Origin: CAG-791 sp963655255
Lineage (GTDB): Bacteria > Bacillota > Clostridia > Lachnospirales > Lachnospiraceae
DNA length: 27,909 nt
Direction of reading: 5' to 3'
NCBI GenBank assembly: GCA_963655255.1
Contig: CAVKEB010000029.1
Coordinates: 1 to 27,909, forward strand
The translations under genes were made by a program, and so were the position numbers. Under the pieces are notes generated by a model. That model searched no databases. It was not told where the DNA came from and saw only the letters and a list, made by a program, of their open reading frames with translations. This document shows positions 15,135-23,211 of the stretch, one piece after another; position 1 is the first letter of the stretch; each line of letters opens with the position of its first letter.

Positions 15135-15899
15135 TCAGAGCCGGTAGAGCCTGCACGCGTTTTTCCACGTCTCTTCGATTACCTTCTCCGCCGGCAGCTC
15201 CTTGATCTCCGCGATCTGACGTACCACATAGCGAAGGAGCAGAGAAGAATTCCGCTCGCCGCGATGCGGCTCCGGTGCCATGTACGGGCTGTCCGTTTCC
15301 AGCACGATTCTCTCCAGTGGGGTCTGGCGCACCGTCTCCTTGAGCTTTCTCCCGTTCCGAAAGGTGACAACGCCTCCGACTCCGAGGAAAAATCCCATGC
15401 GCAGAAACTCCGGTGCCAGCTCCGCGCTGTAGGAGTAGCAGTGAATCACACCGCCGATCTCCTCCGCCCTGCACTCCTTCAGGATTTCCAGCGTGTCTGC
15501 CGCCGCGTCTCTGGAGTGAATGATCACGGGTTTTCCCTCTTCCCGCGCGAGCGCGAGCTGCCTCCGGAACCAGTGCTTCTGCAGCTCGCGCTCCGGCGTA
15601 TCCCAGTGATAATCAAGACCGATCTCGCCGACCGCGACCATCTTTGGCAGACGCAGTCCCTGACGGATCTTTTCCAGGTCCTTCTCCGTCATTTCTCCGC
15701 ATTCCGAGGGATGAATCCCGAGCGCTCCGTAAAGATTCGCATGCGTTCCTGCAAGCGCAATGATCCTGTCCAGACTCTCCATTGTGGAACCCGGATCCGT
15801 CACTGCACCGATTCCCAATTCCTCAAAACGGGCAAGGACCTCTTCCCGGTCCCCGTCGAATGCCGCATCATCATAATGTGCATGGGTATCAAATATCAT
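15135..15899 (-). CDS. tatD: TatD family metal-dependent hydrolase (DNase)
   Basis: This 254-residue TIM-barrel amidohydrolase-fold enzyme is of the TatD family, 3'-5' exonucleases acting on DNA or RNA, possibly D-aminoacyl-tRNA related in some members. Metal ligands by pattern are H6 and H8 (DTHAHYDD), Glu in VGEIGLDYH, His in IIHSRDA, His in IHCYSYS, and Asp in LETDSPY, followed by the family signature PHRGERNSS. Several in-frame ATGs precede (15905, 15917, 15926). An SD AAGGA lies 10 bases before 15899 and 4 before 15905; 15899 fits the family start best. It heads a tatD-ksgA pair; the ribonuclease M5 gene often found between them is absent. Confidence 0.92.
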   Translation of the reverse strand: MIFDTHAHYDDAAFDGDREEVLARFEELGIGAVTDPGSTMESLDRIIALAGTHANLYGALGIHPSECGEMTEKDLEKIRQGLRLPKMVAVGEIGLDYHWDTPERELQKHWFRRQLALAREEGKPVIIHSRDAAADTLEILKECRAEEIGGVIHCYSYSAELAPEFLRMGFFLGVGGVVTFRNGRKLKETVRQTPLERIVLETDSPYMAPEPHRGERNSSLLLRYVVRQIAEIKELPAEKVIEETWKNACRLYRL

Positions 15900-16063
15900 T
15901 TTCATCTGTTCCTTCATAAAATTCATTCCATGGCAGCCGGATATCCCGCCGCCTTCCGCGCAGTATTTTTCCGGTCTGCACGTTTTCTGCCTTCCCTGAT
16001 TATCGCAGAAAACGCTGAATTTACACGGTTTTTCGTCTTCTGAAAATTTTTTTAAAAAAGTGC

Positions 16064-16092
16064 TTGCCAAACCCATAGGGCCATACTATAAT
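16064..16092 (+). promoter_or_regulatory. Sigma-A promoter of tRNA-Lys
   Basis: TTGCCA (16064-16069), a 17-bp spacer and a perfect TATAAT (16087-16092) form a strong promoter. The transcript would start near 16099, giving a leader of about 70 nt that contains GAGGAAGTAA (16106-16115) and TTACTTCTTC (16145-16154), able to pair with one mismatch, before the mature tRNA. Confidence 0.85.
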
Positions 16093-16170
16093 AGCACTTG
16101 TTCGCGAGGAAGTAACAAAAACTTGAACAAGAATTCACGAGGAATTACTTCTTCAGAATTTCATAAATAT

Positions 16171-16243
16171 GCGCTTTTAGCTCAGTTGGTAGAGCACCTG
16201 ACTCTTAATCAGGGTGTCCAGGGTTCGAGTCCCTGAAGGCGCA
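16171..16243 (+). tRNA. tRNA-Lys (anticodon CTT)
   Basis: This 73-nt tRNA has acceptor stem GCGCTTT (16171-16177) with AAGGCGC (16236-16242) and discriminator A16243. The D arm reads AGCTCAGTTGGTAGAGC, the anticodon loop CT-CTT-AA decodes AAG lysine codons, and the T arm reads GGGTTCGAGTCCC. CCA is not encoded. No T-tract terminator is evident right after it. Confidence 0.97.
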
Positions 16244-16631
16244 TGCGGAGCACTGTTTTTGTGGGGTCAGCCCATGGGGACGGTGTTTCTTTTTGTTTAA
16301 GGCTCAGCACGCACCAATTTCATAGTGAATTGGCCGCTTGCGGACATATTCACGAATGAAATTGGTGTGCGGCCAAGATCCGAAGGATCTCTGGCCGGCC
16401 ACATCGAGGATTCCCGAAGGGAATTCGAGATGCGGGTGCTGAGCCGAAACGACGCTTCTCTACTTTGGCCGCAAGTGAACAGATTCACGAATGAACAGGC
16501 TGCTTGCGACACAATCCCGGTTTTGGGTCATTTCTTTCCTTTTCCCGCATGCTATACTCGATGCTGACATTCGGGAAGCATGTTCGCTTTCAAACTTGTT
16601 TTCCCGGCAGAATGATGAAGGAGTTCGTCTC
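16244..16631. other. Non-coding structured region after tRNA-Lys
   Basis: This 388-bp stretch has no credible gene. It begins with a GGGGACGGTGTTTCTTTTTG segment (16277-16296), which resembles ends of REP-like palindromes seen in Firmicutes (from memory, uncertain). It continues with the multi-hairpin element at 16301-16508 and ends with the SD region of the next gene. Short plus-strand frames across it are translations of the hairpins. Confidence 0.6.
16301..16508. repeat. Multi-hairpin palindromic element (large form)
   Basis: An outer perfect 10-bp repeat, GGCTCAGCAC (16301-16310) and GTGCTGAGCC (16436-16445), encloses three hairpins. The first pairs CACCAATTTCAT (16312-16323) with ATGAAATTGGTG (16356-16367), with GTGAAT/ATTCAC and CCGC/GCGG inside. 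The second is GGCCA-AGATCC-GAA-GGATCT-C-TGGCC (16371-16396). The third is CATCGAGG-ATTCCC-GAA-GGGAAT-TCGAGATG (16402-16432). A further pair CGCAAG/CTTGCG (16470-16508) follows. The branched closed layout resembles a folded RNA. The third hairpin is shared with positions 39-69. Confidence 0.75.
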
Positions 16632-17675
16632 ATGAATACCTATCTGATGAAAAAAGCCATGATCGAGACCGCCGTGGACCGCGGCATCAAGGAAATGGAA
16701 GATGATCCGAAAAGAAGCATCCGCAGGCTGACCGATCTCGGCAGACAGTTCTCCAGAAACCGTTTTCAGGAAACGATTTTCTCCGTCATGCAGGAGCTCC
16801 TCGACAACGAGGACAGCGCCTATTACGATATGATGCACAACCTCCTGAAGAATTCCGACAGGGAGGCCCTGAAGAATTTCGGTGTCAACTTCGGATACAT
16901 GAGCTGGACCTACGGTGCCGCCAGAATCCGTGAGAATGAAGCCAAGGAGGGTTTCTGCATTCCGTGGACCATCATGCTGCGTTATGACGCCGAGGCAGAA
17001 AACGGCCTTTCCATGGACCGTCTTGCCTCGCTCATGGAACAGGGACAGGATCTTGGCATCTATGCCTACTTTATCCGTGAGTGCGCAGACGACAAGGATT
17101 CCTATGCTCTTCTGGAGCTTTTGGAGCGCTACAAGGAAACCGCCAGTGTCTGGTTCAAGAGCAACGGGCGCCTCACTGCGGCGCAGATTCAGATGCTCCG
17201 GGTATGCCGCAACACACTGGTGTGCCTTCCGCTCGCCGACCCGGAGACGCAGCTGACTGCAGCCCTTCTTCGGGATCAAAAGGTTCCGTTTGCTCTTTAT
17301 CTGGAATACGGAAAGGGATCCATGAACGCGGAATATGCGGCCAGCAGCATGGAGAATGTCCTCGCGAGCGAAACCGCCATGTTTTTCCTGGTTTCCGCTG
17401 ACGGGGCGGACAGCTCTGCAGCAGATCTCGCCTATCATTCCCGGCTGGAACAGAAATATCCCTGTGTCATTATGGATTATTACGGAGACGGTCAGTCCAT
17501 CAGCCGTGTCCTCTGCGAACATTCCAATCTTCTGGAAATCGGTGCCGACGGATGCATGATCCGTCCGGACGGTCAGAAAGGCGAGCCCTTCCCCTTTGAG
17601 CTGCCGCTTCGGGAGGCTCTGCGGAAGGTCATGCCACCACAGAAGCCATCTTCAGAATCACATCCCGAAGCTTAG
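16632..17675 (+). CDS. Radical-SAM-like protein lacking the Fe-S cysteine motif (putative pseudoenzyme)
   Basis: This 347-residue protein has no motif that by itself gives a function. Its order of segments resembles a Clostridia radical SAM family: an N-terminal helical part, then NFGVNFGYMSWTYGA (residues 82-96), EGFCIPWTIMLRYD (106-119), and GLSMDRLASLMEQGQDLGIY (125-144). Later come IMDYYGDGQSISRVL and LLEIGADGCMIRPDGQKGE, which in that family precede a cysteine-bearing end. In the remembered family a CX3CX2C segment sits between the second and third blocks; here those positions read DAEAEN and no cysteine occurs between C109 and C151. The resemblance is from memory. The ATG has SD GAAGGAG. 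Its 3' end overlaps the convergent TetR gene by 47 bp. Confidence 0.65.
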   Translation: MNTYLMKKAMIETAVDRGIKEMEDDPKRSIRRLTDLGRQFSRNRFQETIFSVMQELLDNEDSAYYDMMHNLLKNSDREALKNFGVNFGYMSWTYGAARIRENEAKEGFCIPWTIMLRYDAEAENGLSMDRLASLMEQGQDLGIYAYFIRECADDKDSYALLELLERYKETASVWFKSNGRLTAAQIQMLRVCRNTLVCLPLADPETQLTAALLRDQKVPFALYLEYGKGSMNAEYAASSMENVLASETAMFFLVSADGADSSAADLAYHSRLEQKYPCVIMDYYGDGQSISRVLCEHSNLLEIGADGCMIRPDGQKGEPFPFELPLREALRKVMPPQKPSSESHPEA

Positions 17676-18165
17676 CGATGTAGGTATCGGCGTCCATGGT
17701 CTGCCGGTACTCCCCCGACAGCCATCGGACCAGCGATGTCAGAAATGCGTCAAGAATAAACGTCAGATAGAAATCATCATCTTTGGTGTGAGAAAGAATA
17801 TCACGAAGGAAGAACTCCACAACCGGGGTCATCGTCTCCACCAGATAGTCCCGGAAGGAATTCTGTCCTTCAATCTGCAGCGCCGCATGATAAAACTCCC
17901 TCTCGGAATAGAAGTAATGCAGAACATCCGACAGGCAGTCCCAGCCGCTCTCATAATTCGCAACATCCATACCGCCGACAAAACCCACATAGAAGATCCA
18001 GTTCACCAGATCATACTTATCCCGGAAGTGGTAGTAGAAGCTCTTCCGGTTGATGCCGCAGTCATTGCAGATGTCCGAAACGCTGATTTTCTCAAACGGA
18101 CGCTGGCGCATCAGTTTCTTCATGGATGCCGCCAGCGCATTTTTGGTTGCATTGGAGTCCGACAC
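17629..18165 (-). CDS. TetR/AcrR family transcriptional regulator
   Basis: This 178-residue protein has the TetR helix-turn-helix at about residues 25-50 (ISVSDICNDCGINRKSFYYH, then FRDKYDLVNWIFY). Its start SDSNATKNALAASMKKLM resembles the DhaS-like TetR subgroup, which has a short C-terminal ligand domain. The start is a GTG at 18165 with SD GAAGGG 8 bases upstream; an upstream ATG at 18216 falls inside sufU and has no SD. It is 13 bp downstream of sufU on the same strand, so it may ride on suf transcription. It converges on the radical-SAM-like gene with a 47-bp overlap. Its target is unknown. Confidence 0.88.
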   Translation of the reverse strand: MSDSNATKNALAASMKKLMRQRPFEKISVSDICNDCGINRKSFYYHFRDKYDLVNWIFYVGFVGGMDVANYESGWDCLSDVLHYFYSEREFYHAALQIEGQNSFRDYLVETMTPVVEFFLRDILSHTKDDDFYLTFILDAFLTSLVRWLSGEYRQTMDADTYIAKLRDVILKMASVVA

Positions 18166-18178
18166 TTCCTCACCCTTC

Positions 18179-18682
18179 TCAGGTCTTTGGAAGCTGGCAG
18201 GAGCCACAGGAATCACTGCCGCTTCCCTGTGCGGCCGCGTCTGTCACTCCATCCTTCTGCAGCTTCTCAATGACCTCCTTCATGGTGCGCCATCCAAGTG
18301 TTGCGCACTTCACACGCGCCGGCATGTGGGCCACATCCTCCAGAGAAGCAGCCTCATCCAGCTCTTCCTTCTCCTCTTCCGTGGCCGTTCCCTTGATCAT
18401 GCCCATAAAAATCGAAGCAAGGCGCAGTGCCTCCTCCTCGGTCTGTCCGATCACCAGATCGCACATCATATCGGCGCTCGCCTGCGAGACCGCGCACCCG
18501 CTTCCGTTGAAGGCGGCATCCTCAATCACACCGTTCTGAACAGTCAGCTGCAGATTGATATCATCTCCGCAGCTCGGGTTCACGCCATTCAGTACGATGG
18601 AAGGATGCTCCAGGTCGTGCTTATGCGTCGGATGCAGATTATGTTCATTCACAATTTCACGATATAACGATTTAATATCCAA
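18179..18682 (-). CDS. sufU: Fe-S cluster assembly sulfur-transfer protein SufU
   Basis: SufU is the zinc-dependent sulfurtransferase that accepts persulfide sulfur from SufS in Firmicutes SUF systems. The 167-residue protein has the family zinc ligands: C38 and D40 (NPSCGDD), C63 (GSGCAVSQAS) and C126 (VKCATLGWRT). An extra Cys pair near the C-terminus (SDSCGSCQ, C159 and C162) lies outside the conserved core. The start is a TTG at 18682 with SD AGAGG 5 bases before it, overlapping the end of sufS by 11 bp, so translation is coupled. It is the last gene of the sufCBDSU run. Confidence 0.95.
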   Translation of the reverse strand: MDIKSLYREIVNEHNLHPTHKHDLEHPSIVLNGVNPSCGDDINLQLTVQNGVIEDAAFNGSGCAVSQASADMMCDLVIGQTEEEALRLASIFMGMIKGTATEEEKEELDEAASLEDVAHMPARVKCATLGWRTMKEVIEKLQKDGVTDAAAQGSGSDSCGSCQLPKT

Positions 18683-19898
18683 GCCAGCCTCTCACTTTCG
18701 AGACCGCAGCAACAAAGCGGTCCACCTCTTCTTCTGTATTGTAGAAATACAAGCTCGCCCGCACGGTCGCATTCGCGCCGAGAAACTTCATGAGCGGCTG
18801 TGCGCAGTGATGCCCTGCCCGCACCGCGATGTGCTCCGTATCCAGGACCGACGCCACGTCATGCGGGTGACATCCTTCAATATTGAAAGTAACAATCCCG
18901 CAGTGTCTTGCAGGATCCGGCGATCCGTACAGCGTGACCTCCGGGAGCTTTCGCAGGCCCTCCAGCAGTTTCGCCGTCAGATCCGCCTCCGTCTTCTCTA
19001 TTGTATCAAATCCGACCTGCTGCAGATAGTCAATTGCAGCGCCCAGTCCGACTGCACCGGACGCATTGACCGTTCCCGCCTCAAATTTCTCCGGAACCTC
19101 CGCAAAGGTTGCGCTCTGCCGGTCCACATATTCAATCATCTCTCCGCCGGTCAGAAACGGCGGCATTTCCTCCAGGAGCTCCATTCGTCCGTACAGGGCG
19201 CCGATTCCCATCGGTCCCATCAGCTTATGTCCGGAGAACGCATAGAAATCGCAGCCGATTTCCTGCACATTCACCGGCATATGCGGTGTGGACTGTGCTC
19301 CGTCTACCACGCAGACGGCCCCGTGGCGATGCGCTTCCTCTGTGATCCGCTTCACGGGATTCGTCACGCCGAGAACATTGCTGACATATCCGATGGAAAC
19401 AATCTTCGTGCGGTCCGTAATCTTCGTGCAGATTTCCTCTTCAGAGAGGACTCCTGCCGCAGACGGTTCCATATAAATCAGCTTCGCCCCGGTCTGCTGA
19501 CAGACCATCTGCCAGGGAAGGATGTTGGAATGATGCTCCATCACCGAGATGATAATCTCGTCGTCCTTCTTCACGTGGCTCAGGCCATAGCTGTATGCCA
19601 CCAGATTCAGAGACTCTGTTGTATTGCGGGTGAAAATCACCTCGCCGTCCTCCTTCGCCCCGATCAGCACAGCTGCCTTGTGTCTTGCCTTCTCATATTC
19701 CTCTGTCGCTTCAATGCTCCAGCCGTACAGGCCGCGCAGCGGATTGGCGTTGCAGGTATTGTTGAAGCGCTCCATGGCCTCCATGACGCACTGCGGGCGC
19801 TGGGTTGTAGCGGCATTGTCAAAATATACGACATCACTGTCTCTCAGAATCGGAAAATCCTTCCGATACAGATTCTCCAGGCTGTTCCTTCCACTCAT
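18672..19898 (-). CDS. sufS: Cysteine desulfurase SufS
   Basis: This class-V aminotransferase-fold PLP enzyme (408 aa) removes sulfur from cysteine as an enzyme-bound persulfide for Fe-S cluster building. The PLP lysine is K225 in SGHKLMGP, the stacking His is in MEHHSN (about 120-124), and the active-site Cys is C365 in RAGHHCAQPLM, the short-loop group II form that pairs with SufU. The start overlaps the sufD stop (ATGA type), so the genes are translationally coupled. Confidence 0.97.
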   Translation of the reverse strand: MSGRNSLENLYRKDFPILRDSDVVYFDNAATTQRPQCVMEAMERFNNTCNANPLRGLYGWSIEATEEYEKARHKAAVLIGAKEDGEVIFTRNTTESLNLVAYSYGLSHVKKDDEIIISVMEHHSNILPWQMVCQQTGAKLIYMEPSAAGVLSEEEICTKITDRTKIVSIGYVSNVLGVTNPVKRITEEAHRHGAVCVVDGAQSTPHMPVNVQEIGCDFYAFSGHKLMGPMGIGALYGRMELLEEMPPFLTGGEMIEYVDRQSATFAEVPEKFEAGTVNASGAVGLGAAIDYLQQVGFDTIEKTEADLTAKLLEGLRKLPEVTLYGSPDPARHCGIVTFNIEGCHPHDVASVLDTEHIAVRAGHHCAQPLMKFLGANATVRASLYFYNTEEEVDRFVAAVSKVRGWLGY

Positions 19899-21046
19899 TC
19901 CGCAAAGGCCTCCTCGATTTTATTCGTCAGTTCTGCCCGAAGCGGGAGGTCCGGAATTTCTCTGGCCACTGCCCCGAGTCTTGCGCGGACCATAATCTGC
20001 TCCGCCTCCTTCCGGTCGATGCCGCGGGTTGCCATATAAAAGAGCATTTCATCATCCAGCTGTCCGATGGACGCGCCGTGGCGTCCCTCCACATCCTCTT
20101 CCTCACAGAGAATGATCGGAAGCGTCTTGTTTACGATGTCATCCGACAGAAGCAGTACATTCTCCTGCTCATCACCCTTCGAGCCCTTCGAGCCCTTCCG
20201 GAAATCAATGGTGCCGCGGAACGCTTTCCGGCTCTCGTCCTTCAGAACGCCGTCAAAGCTCATCTGTACGCTGGTTTTGCGTCCGCGCTGAACGGCGTTG
20301 TAGTTGACATCAATCTCTCCCTTTCCGGCGCCCAGATATCCCACACGTGCCTCAAAGGAAGAACGGCTGCCGATCAGTTCCGGCTGTGTGCCGATGAAGA
20401 CCTTTCCGCCCCCCAGTTCAATCTGCACCATTTTCAGAGATGCATTCTCTGCGAGCGTTGCTCCGGTGTCATCCAGATATACATATCCATCCCCCAGAAG
20501 CTGTGCCTTGACAAGGAACAGGCTTGCGCCTTTTTCCAGCACAATCTTCGTAGAAAAGGCAGCGGTTCCCTTATCCTTCCTGCCGGATGCCGCACGCATC
20601 AGCAGCGTCAGGGAGCTGTTCTCTCCCACATGGATCAACTGTCCCTGCGACGCCTCATTGCCGTCCTGGAAATCCACGCTCCAGGTCACCGGCTCCCCGC
20701 ATTTCGTGTCCGGCTCCACTTCAAACATCTCATATGCGGTCCCCGCCTTGTCGAGAAACGCATCATATTCCGCGCCCAGGCCGGTTCCGAATTTCTGCGG
20801 ATGATAAATCGGGACTTTTCCCGCAATCACCGCCTCCGGCTTCTCCTGCGGTGCGTGCTTTTTCAGCCAGTCCGCCGCTTCCTTTCCCGTCATCTTCCGA
20901 TGGGAAACTCCCTGCGGGAGCTCTTCAAATCTGGTCTCCACTTCCGTGGAGGCAGAAAGTCCCTCCGGTACCGTTCCCTCATTGGCTTCCAGCCGGTTCC
21001 AGGTCAGAGAGGGGATATGACCGACTTTCATTGCTGCCTCGCTCAT
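19895..21046 (-). CDS. sufD: Fe-S cluster scaffold subunit SufD
   Basis: SufD (383 aa) pairs with SufB and two SufC ATPases in the SufBC2D scaffold that assembles Fe-S clusters. The right-handed beta-helix core (about residues 100-310) is visible as repeated hydrophobic strands, ending in the SufB/SufD signature region (HGASIGQLDDEMLFYMATRG, then IDRKEAEQIMVRARL). The ATG at 21046 lies one base after the sufB stop, with GGAGGG inside the end of sufB as SD. Confidence 0.95.
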   Translation of the reverse strand: MSEAAMKVGHIPSLTWNRLEANEGTVPEGLSASTEVETRFEELPQGVSHRKMTGKEAADWLKKHAPQEKPEAVIAGKVPIYHPQKFGTGLGAEYDAFLDKAGTAYEMFEVEPDTKCGEPVTWSVDFQDGNEASQGQLIHVGENSSLTLLMRAASGRKDKGTAAFSTKIVLEKGASLFLVKAQLLGDGYVYLDDTGATLAENASLKMVQIELGGGKVFIGTQPELIGSRSSFEARVGYLGAGKGEIDVNYNAVQRGRKTSVQMSFDGVLKDESRKAFRGTIDFRKGSKGSKGDEQENVLLLSDDIVNKTLPIILCEEEDVEGRHGASIGQLDDEMLFYMATRGIDRKEAEQIMVRARLGAVAREIPDLPLRAELTNKIEEAFAE

Positions 21047-21047
21047 T

Positions 21048-22448
21048 TTACATTCCCTCCATTTCCAGACGGATCAGGTTATTCATCTCCGCCGCATACT
21101 CCAGCGGAAGCTCCTTGCTGACAGGATCCGCAAAGCCTGAGACAATCATGGCTCTCGCCTCTGTCTCGCTGATTCCGCGCGACATCAGATAGAAGACCGC
21201 CTCATCGCTGATGCGTCCGATCTTCGCCTCGTGTCCCACATCTGCATCCGCGGTGCGGACATCCATCGCGGGGATGGTATCCGAACGGGAGATATCATCC
21301 AGCATCAGCGATGCGCAGTCCACGGATGCCTTCGCGCCCTTCGCGCTCTTCCGGATCTCAATGCTGCTGCGGTAGGTGCTGACGCCGCCGTCCTTGGAAA
21401 TCGACTTCGTATTGATATAAGAAGACGTATCCTCCCCGACATGCACCATCTTGGCTCCGGTGTCCAGATTCTGTCCGCCGCCCGCAAATGTGATGCCGGT
21501 GAACTCGCAGTGGGAGTGCGCTCCCTTCAGAATCGTGGTCGGGTACAGATAGGAGACATGGGATCCGAACGATCCGGAAACCCATTCCATCCTTCCTCCC
21601 TCCTCCACCAGCGCACGCTTGGTGTTGAGGTTGTACATATTCTTCGACCAGTTTTCGATCGTAGAATACCGGAGTCTTGCGTTCTTCTTGACATAAAGTT
21701 CCACGCAGCCTGCGTGAAGATTGGCAATGTTGTACTTCGGTGCCGAGCAGCCCTCAATGAAATGAAGATCCGCTCCTTCATCCACAATGATCAGCGTATG
21801 CTCGAACTGGCCCGCCCCCTTCGCGTTCAGCCGGAAATAGGACTGAAGCGGAATCTCCACCTTCACTCCCTTCGGGACATACACAAACGAACCGCCGGAC
21901 CACACAGCCCCGTGCAGTGCCGCAAATTTGTGATCGGTCGGAGGAACCAGGTGCATGAAATATTCCTTCACCATATCCTGGTACTCTCCGGTCACCGCCT
22001 CTTCAAAACCGGTGTAGACCACGCCCTGCCTGGCCACGTCCTCCTGCAGGTTGTGATATACCAACTCCGAATCGTACTGGGCGCCGACGCCCGCCAGCGA
22101 TTCTCTTTCCGCCTGCGGAATTCCCAGCTTCTCAAATGTATTCTTGATCTCGTCCGGAACCTCGTTCCAGTCGCCCTTCATGTCCGAGCGGGAACGTACA
22201 TAGGAAGAAATCCGGTCCATGTCCAGGCCGTCAATGGAGGGGCCCCAGTCCGGTACCTGCATCTCGTTGTAGAGTTTCAGACACTTCAGCCGGAACTGCC
22301 GCATCCACTCCGGATCCTTCTTCTCTTCCGAAATTTTCTCCACAATGTCCGCAGTCAGACCTTCCTGCATCCGGTAGAAGCCCTGTGACTCATCATCCTT
22401 GAAGTCATAGAGGCTCCGGTCGACATCTTTTACTTTCTGTTCTGTCAT
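21048..22448 (-). CDS. sufB: Fe-S cluster scaffold subunit SufB
   Basis: SufB (466 aa) is the main scaffold subunit of SufBC2D. Family features include the N-terminal block SLYDFKDDESQGFYR, the core YVPKGVKVEIPLQSYFRLNA, and the end ADADVGHEAKIGRISDEAVF followed by YLMSRGISETEARAMIVSGF. The conserved Cys in SVDCASLMLDDISRSDTIP is present. The ATG at 22448 is chosen for SD AAAGGAAC 8 bases upstream; the open frame continues 25 codons further into sufC without an SD. It follows sufC by 13 bp. Confidence 0.97.
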   Translation of the reverse strand: MTEQKVKDVDRSLYDFKDDESQGFYRMQEGLTADIVEKISEEKKDPEWMRQFRLKCLKLYNEMQVPDWGPSIDGLDMDRISSYVRSRSDMKGDWNEVPDEIKNTFEKLGIPQAERESLAGVGAQYDSELVYHNLQEDVARQGVVYTGFEEAVTGEYQDMVKEYFMHLVPPTDHKFAALHGAVWSGGSFVYVPKGVKVEIPLQSYFRLNAKGAGQFEHTLIIVDEGADLHFIEGCSAPKYNIANLHAGCVELYVKKNARLRYSTIENWSKNMYNLNTKRALVEEGGRMEWVSGSFGSHVSYLYPTTILKGAHSHCEFTGITFAGGGQNLDTGAKMVHVGEDTSSYINTKSISKDGGVSTYRSSIEIRKSAKGAKASVDCASLMLDDISRSDTIPAMDVRTADADVGHEAKIGRISDEAVFYLMSRGISETEARAMIVSGFADPVSKELPLEYAAEMNNLIRLEMEGM

Positions 22449-22461
22449 AATCGCCGTTCCT

Positions 22462-23211
22462 TTATTGCGCTTCCACAAATCTCTCGAATCCGCGCTCATT
22501 GATCTCATCCACCAGTTCCGCACCGCCGGTGTGAACCAGGCTTCCCTTCACCAGAACGTGCGTGTAATCTACCTTCAGATACTCCAGAATCCGCGTAGAA
22601 TGCGTGATGATCAGAAGCGCTCCGTTTCTCTTCTTCTGATATTCCTCAATGCCTCTGGAAACAACGCGCACCGCATCTACATCCAGGCCGGAATCCGTCT
22701 CGTCCAGAATGGCAAGTTTCGGATTGAGCATCAGAAGCTGCAGGATCTCCGCCTTCTTCTTCTCTCCGCCGGAAAAGCCGACATTCAGGTCACGTTCGGC
22801 GTAGGATTCATCCATTCCGAGCAGCTCCATTGTCGACTCCAGCTCCTTCTTGAACTGAAAAATCTTGAGCGGCTTTCCGGTTTTCTGCCGGATGGCATTG
22901 CGAAGGAACGACTCCAGAGACAGTCCGGGAACTTCCAGCGGGTTCTGAAAGGAGAGAAACATTCCTTTCTGTGCGCGCTTGTCCGCAGAAAGCGCCGTGA
23001 TATCTTCCCCATCGAAAACAATCTTTCCGCCGGTCACCTTGTAATTGGGATTTCCCATCAGCGTATAACCCAGCGTCGATTTGCCGGCACCGTTCGGCCC
23101 CATCAGGACATGTGTCTCTCCTGCCCCGATTTCCAGATTAATATGATGCAGCAGCTCGCCTTCCTCAATGGCTGCCGACAGGTCTGTCACCTGAAGTAAT
23201 GTATCTGCCAT
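22462..23211 (-). CDS. sufC: Fe-S assembly ATPase SufC
   Basis: SufC (249 aa) is an ABC-type ATPase that drives shape changes of the SufBD scaffold. It has Walker A GPNGAGKST (residues 38-46), a Q-loop in SFQNPLEVPG, signature FSGGEKKKAE, and Walker B LAILDETDSGLD followed by the switch His in ITHSTR. The ATG at 23211 is preferred over the one at 23223 because GGAGGAAATT, the SD, lies between them. It is the first gene of the suf run. Confidence 0.97.
   Translation of the reverse strand: MADTLLQVTDLSAAIEEGELLHHINLEIGAGETHVLMGPNGAGKSTLGYTLMGNPNYKVTGGKIVFDGEDITALSADKRAQKGMFLSFQNPLEVPGLSLESFLRNAIRQKTGKPLKIFQFKKELESTMELLGMDESYAERDLNVGFSGGEKKKAEILQLLMLNPKLAILDETDSGLDVDAVRVVSRGIEEYQKKRNGALLIITHSTRILEYLKVDYTHVLVKGSLVHTGGAELVDEINERGFERFVEAQ

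Noticed and set aside
16093..16170. T-box-like leader between the tRNA-Lys promoter and the tRNA
   Set aside because: No T-box sequence or specifier layout is present and the downstream product is a tRNA; only a simple inverted repeat is seen.
16325..16567. Plus-strand 80-codon frame after tRNA-Lys
   Set aside because: It lies entirely in the multi-hairpin element, with no SD; pairing structure explains the sequence better than coding.
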